A stretch of 64,000 bases of DNA from Desulforhopalus sp. IMCC35007 (GTDB taxonomy: Bacteria; Desulfobacterota; Desulfobulbia; Desulfobulbales; Desulfocapsaceae), in NCBI RefSeq assembly GCF_005116575.1, contig NZ_SWCN01000010.1, positions 115,799 through 179,798 of the forward strand, in the 5' to 3' direction. Below are positions 63,529 through 64,000 of this stretch, piece after piece. The position numbers and the translations under genes were made by a program. The notes under the pieces were generated by a model, which worked only from the letters and a program-made list of their open reading frames with translations, searched no databases and was not told the DNA's origin. The first letter of the stretch is position 1; each line of letters opens with the position of its first letter.

Positions 63529-64000
63529 TGTCTGCCCTGGCCTAGGGCAATCTCTTCCAGTCTCATTATTGCACTGAATCTTTGGTGTATCTGCTTCTCA
63601 AAACAAGATTGAACGTTTCACGATCGAATATCATTGCTATTCGGAGTGTATACGAGGATTGCCGTTGCTCAACCAGCGTCGGTTTAGCAGCAACTTTTGC
63701 ATCCAGGCGGGGAATGACTTCGTCCTTCAATACCTACAATAATCGTCGACCAATCTCCTTGTAAATAACGAATTTTTTTGATTTTTCTCTGATAGTTCAG
63801 GCCCGTTCATTTGCTGTGGTCGTGGAGCGGCGGTTGTTTTTGAAATAAACAGACAATTGAAGAAATATAGTAACCTGAAAATCGGGTAAAGCGCACACTA
63901 TTTAGTATTCACTCCCAAGTACTTCAAGAGCAGCCTGTCTCTGGCCACCGATTCGGTGGACCATCTATAGCTGCCCATGACAGTCTGGACCTTTGTGGTT
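63529..64000. other. Terminal stretch, no supported gene
   Basis: A 60-codon plus-strand frame (63582-63764) lacks any family feature. A neighbouring gene may start beyond the window. Confidence 0.4.

Noticed and set aside
1..64000. CRISPR arrays, tRNA or rRNA genes
   Set aside because: No regularly spaced repeats with unique spacers and no tRNA- or rRNA-like sequence were noticed on reading; a tool search could still find a diverged tRNA.

Overview
The window looks like a chromosomal segment of a mid-GC, Gram-negative anaerobe-type bacterium. A marine or sediment Desulfobacterota lineage (Desulfobulbales-like) is a reasonable guess, from an apparent selenoprotein with a bacterial SECIS hairpin, F-type conjugation genes, IS66/IS3 elements and saccharopine-type lysine catabolism. 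The assignment is inference; no rRNA or tRNA gene was seen.

Region 1 (1-20 kb) is a dense anti-phage island. An AbiE-type toxin/antitoxin pair, cut by the window start, is followed by a 1280-residue reverse transcriptase-nitrilase fusion of the defence RT type (DRT type 1/UG1-like). Only 4 bases after it starts a DISARM locus: drmD (SNF2 helicase) and drmMI (adenine-type methylase) on the plus strand, meeting head-on drmMII (cytosine methylase), drmA (helicase), drmB (DUF1998) and drmC (PLD) on the minus strand. A 17-bp perfect inverted repeat separates the two operons. The RT appears wired into the DISARM operon, and the locus carries both class 1 and class 2 hallmark methylases.

Region 2 (20-32 kb) is a minus-strand F-type conjugation operon in the order traV-traC-traW-traU-trbC-trbI-signal peptidase-traF-traH-traG. 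It lacks pilin, traL/E/K/B, coupling protein and relaxase inside the window. Region 3 (32-47 kb) is scrambled: an IS3-family element interrupted by an IS66-family element that carries a DUF4338 (DruA-like) gene and is flanked by a 278-bp direct repeat; a second, deleted copy of the traC/upstream region; two IS21-like MITEs, another MITE with 31-bp ends, and several gene remnants. Intact genes here encode a DUF6279 lipoprotein, a PAS protein, a selenocysteine peroxiredoxin-like protein, a DMT transporter, a DksA/TraR zinc-finger protein and a radical SAM protein.

Region 4 (47-64 kb) is metabolic. Two DMT transporters and a short-chain dehydrogenase/LysR pair lead into a probable lysine catabolic cluster: an ALDH7-type semialdehyde dehydrogenase, a LysR regulator, saccharopine dehydrogenase, lysine-ketoglutarate reductase, a DadA-like FAD oxidase and an ornithine cyclodeaminase/mu-crystallin family enzyme. 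Together these could feed both L-lysine (saccharopine) and D-lysine (piperideine/pipecolate) towards aminoadipate. The segment ends with a metallo-beta-lactamase-fold hydrolase, a universal stress protein, a PH-like protein and two tandem paralogous GntR regulators.
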